Assembly: GCA_900772675.1 (NCBI GenBank)
Contig: CAAGRM010000005.1
Span: forward strand, 1-8,679
DNA length: 8,679 nt
Direction: 5' to 3'
Origin: Lachnospiraceae bacterium
GTDB taxonomy: Bacteria > Bacillota > Clostridia > Lachnospirales > Lachnospiraceae
A program made the position numbers and the translations under genes. The notes below the pieces were generated by a model that saw nothing but the letters and a program-made list of their open reading frames with translations, ran no database searches and had not been told where the DNA came from. Shown in pieces: positions 7,978 to 8,679 of this stretch; positions within the stretch are counted from its first letter, which is position 1, and each line of letters starts with the position of its first letter.

Positions 7978-8321
7978 TTTTCTGTTTCCTTTAATATATG
8001 ATGCAGTTTTCCCAGATGCAAAAGTGCTCCCTCTATCTCGAAATACGTACAGTTCTTTGCATTGACTCTTGCAATCACAACTACATCCATTCCACACTGA
8101 AATTCCTCTTCATGCAGACGATAACTCTCCCGGATCAGTCTCGCCAGATGGTGGCGCACAACGCTGTTTCCAACCTTTTTACTTACTGAAATTCCAATCC
8201 GGTTCCGTCCCAGCTGATTTTTCTTCACATACATGACCAGAAATCGGTTTGCAAACGATGTTCCCTGCTTATAAACCAGCTGAAAATCTCTGTTTTTTTT
8301 CAGGCTTTCCGAATATTTCAT
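7974..8321 (-). CDS. rnpA: Ribonuclease P protein component
   Basis: RnpA is the basic protein subunit that joins the catalytic RNA (rnpB, not in this window) to cut 5' leaders from pre-tRNAs. The 115-residue product has the family length. It starts with the usual [14 protein letters not shown] (7-20), and has [16 protein letters not shown] (41-56) and LIRESYR (62-68). The signature that normally reads RNRxKRxxRE is here [10 protein letters not shown] (56-65): Asn, Arg and Lys are replaced by His, His and Ala, while R56, R61, R64 and E65 remain. The ATG at 8321 is preceded by GAAGGAAAG with about nine bases spacing. It lies 97 bases after rpmH and overlaps yidD by 4 nt. A weak hairpin upstream may reduce its transcription relative to rpmH. 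Confidence 0.96.
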   Translation of the reverse strand: MKYSESLKKNRDFQLVYKQGTSFANRFLVMYVKKNQLGRNRIGISVSKKVGNSVVRHHLARLIRESYRLHEEEFQCGMDVVVIARVNAKNCTYFEIEGALLHLGKLHHILKETEK

Positions 8322-8384
8322 GAATCCATTCTTTCCTTCATGATTTGTCTAAATTTTCTTTCCATAAATAGCTTTAGATAGAAG

Positions 8385-8411
8385 AAAAGACCACATAAAT
8401 TTTATGCGGCC
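8385..8411 (-). terminator. Weak terminator or attenuator between rpmH and rnpA
   Basis: In minus-strand RNA, 8411-8403 pairs with 8397-8389 (GGCCGCAUA with UAUGUGGUC). This gives nine pairs including two G-U, with a 5-nt loop, followed by UUUUCUUC. The two G-U pairs would be A-C mismatches in plus-strand RNA, so the structure favours the minus direction. It lies just after the rpmH stop codon. The short, interrupted U tract suggests partial readthrough, which would set high L34 and lower RnpA output. Confidence 0.65.
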
Positions 8412-8418
8412 TTTGGTT

Positions 8419-8553
8419 TTATGCTGATAATTTTTTTCTTCCTTTTAATCTTCTTGCAGCTAAAACTTTTCTTCCACCTTTTGTGCTCATTCTTGCTCTG
8501 AATCCGTGAACTTTAGCTCTGGATCTTTTTTTCGGCTGAAATGTCATTTTCAT
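8419..8553 (-). CDS. rpmH: 50S ribosomal protein L34
   Basis: L34 is a small, very basic protein of the large ribosomal subunit. The 44-residue frame reads [18 protein letters not shown] at its start, then [17 protein letters not shown] (19-35), and ends KGRKKLSA. This is full length and matches the family almost throughout; residue 3 is Met where Arg is common. The ATG at 8553 is chosen over the one two codons later because the family has 44 residues and AAAGGAGGTG (8563-8572) lies at good spacing. The gene is first in the minus-strand string, behind a near-consensus promoter. In related genomes dnaA diverges from the other side of this promoter region. Confidence 0.97.
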   Translation of the reverse strand: MKMTFQPKKRSRAKVHGFRARMSTKGGRKVLAARRLKGRKKLSA

Positions 8554-8587
8554 AAGATAAGGCACCTCCTTTAAATTCTAATCAATA

Positions 8588-8604
8588 ACTGCCTGCGAGG
8601 CAGT
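8588..8604 (-). other. Small hairpin in the rpmH leader
   Basis: ACTGCCT (8588-8594) and AGGCAGT (8598-8604) form a 7-bp perfect stem with a 3-nt loop in the untranslated leader between the predicted start of transcription and the L34 ribosome binding site. No U tract follows, so it is unlikely to be a terminator. A role in RNA stability or control of rpmH is possible but unproven. Confidence 0.5.
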
Positions 8605-8639
8605 ATTTCACTACATGTATGACAGAAAACATCATTTCA

Positions 8640-8668
8640 ATTATATTCATAAACCCCCATTTCGTCAA
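8640..8668 (-). promoter_or_regulatory. Near-consensus vegetative promoter of the rpmH operon
   Basis: The minus strand shows TTGACG (8668-8663) and TATAAT (8645-8640) separated by exactly 17 bases, close to the housekeeping sigma consensus. Transcription would begin near 8633, giving a leader of about 80 nt before the rpmH ATG. A strong promoter fits a ribosomal protein gene and is expected to serve rnpA, yidD, yidC and jag by readthrough. Confidence 0.88.
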
Positions 8669-8679
8669 CCCTAAAATCA

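Noticed and set aside
7978..8097. In-frame upstream extension of yidD by 40 codons
   Set aside because: It lies wholly inside rnpA, has Cys-rich shadow sequence, and the internal ATG at 7977 has both a ribosome binding site and family homology from its first residues.

Overview
The window is a stretch of Firmicutes chromosome next to the replication origin. The minus strand carries, in transcription order, rpmH, rnpA, yidD, yidC, jag, mnmE, mnmG and rsmG. This is the classical gene string beside oriC/dnaA in low-GC Gram-positives. Several traits suggest Clostridia and probably Lachnospiraceae: a YidC with no lipobox and a long extra loop, a Jag with N-terminal, KH and R3H parts, and a PrpR/Fis-type regulator next door. 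The family assignment is inference; the gene identities are not in doubt.

Layout from right to left. A near-consensus promoter (8640-8668) drives rpmH (L34) through a leader of about 80 nt that contains a small hairpin. A weak hairpin terminator or attenuator separates rpmH from rnpA (RNase P protein). rnpA overlaps yidD by 4 nt (ATGA). yidC follows with a TTG start, then jag, whose ribosome binding site overlaps the yidC stop codon. A strong hairpin (5551-5590) ends this unit. mnmE, mnmG and rsmG follow, separated by gaps of 124-130 nt. A bidirectional hairpin (1097-1147) closes the string and also ends the convergent plus-strand gene at the left edge, a Fis-type regulator cut by the window edge. 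No intergenic stretch reaches 300 bases.

The minus-strand genes serve general cell growth. L34 belongs to the ribosome and RnpA to tRNA 5' maturation. YidD and YidC act in membrane protein insertion, and Jag/KhpB is an RNA-binding protein commonly encoded beside YidC. MnmE and MnmG together modify the tRNA wobble uridine, and RsmG methylates 16S rRNA.

I see no mobile element, CRISPR array, tRNA or rRNA gene, and no convincing undescribed system. The points worth a second look are residue-level departures in known families: a regulator AAA+ domain without GAFTGA loop, Walker B acids or recognisable arginine fingers; a YidC with Tyr in place of the groove arginine; and an RnpA with a changed RNR signature.
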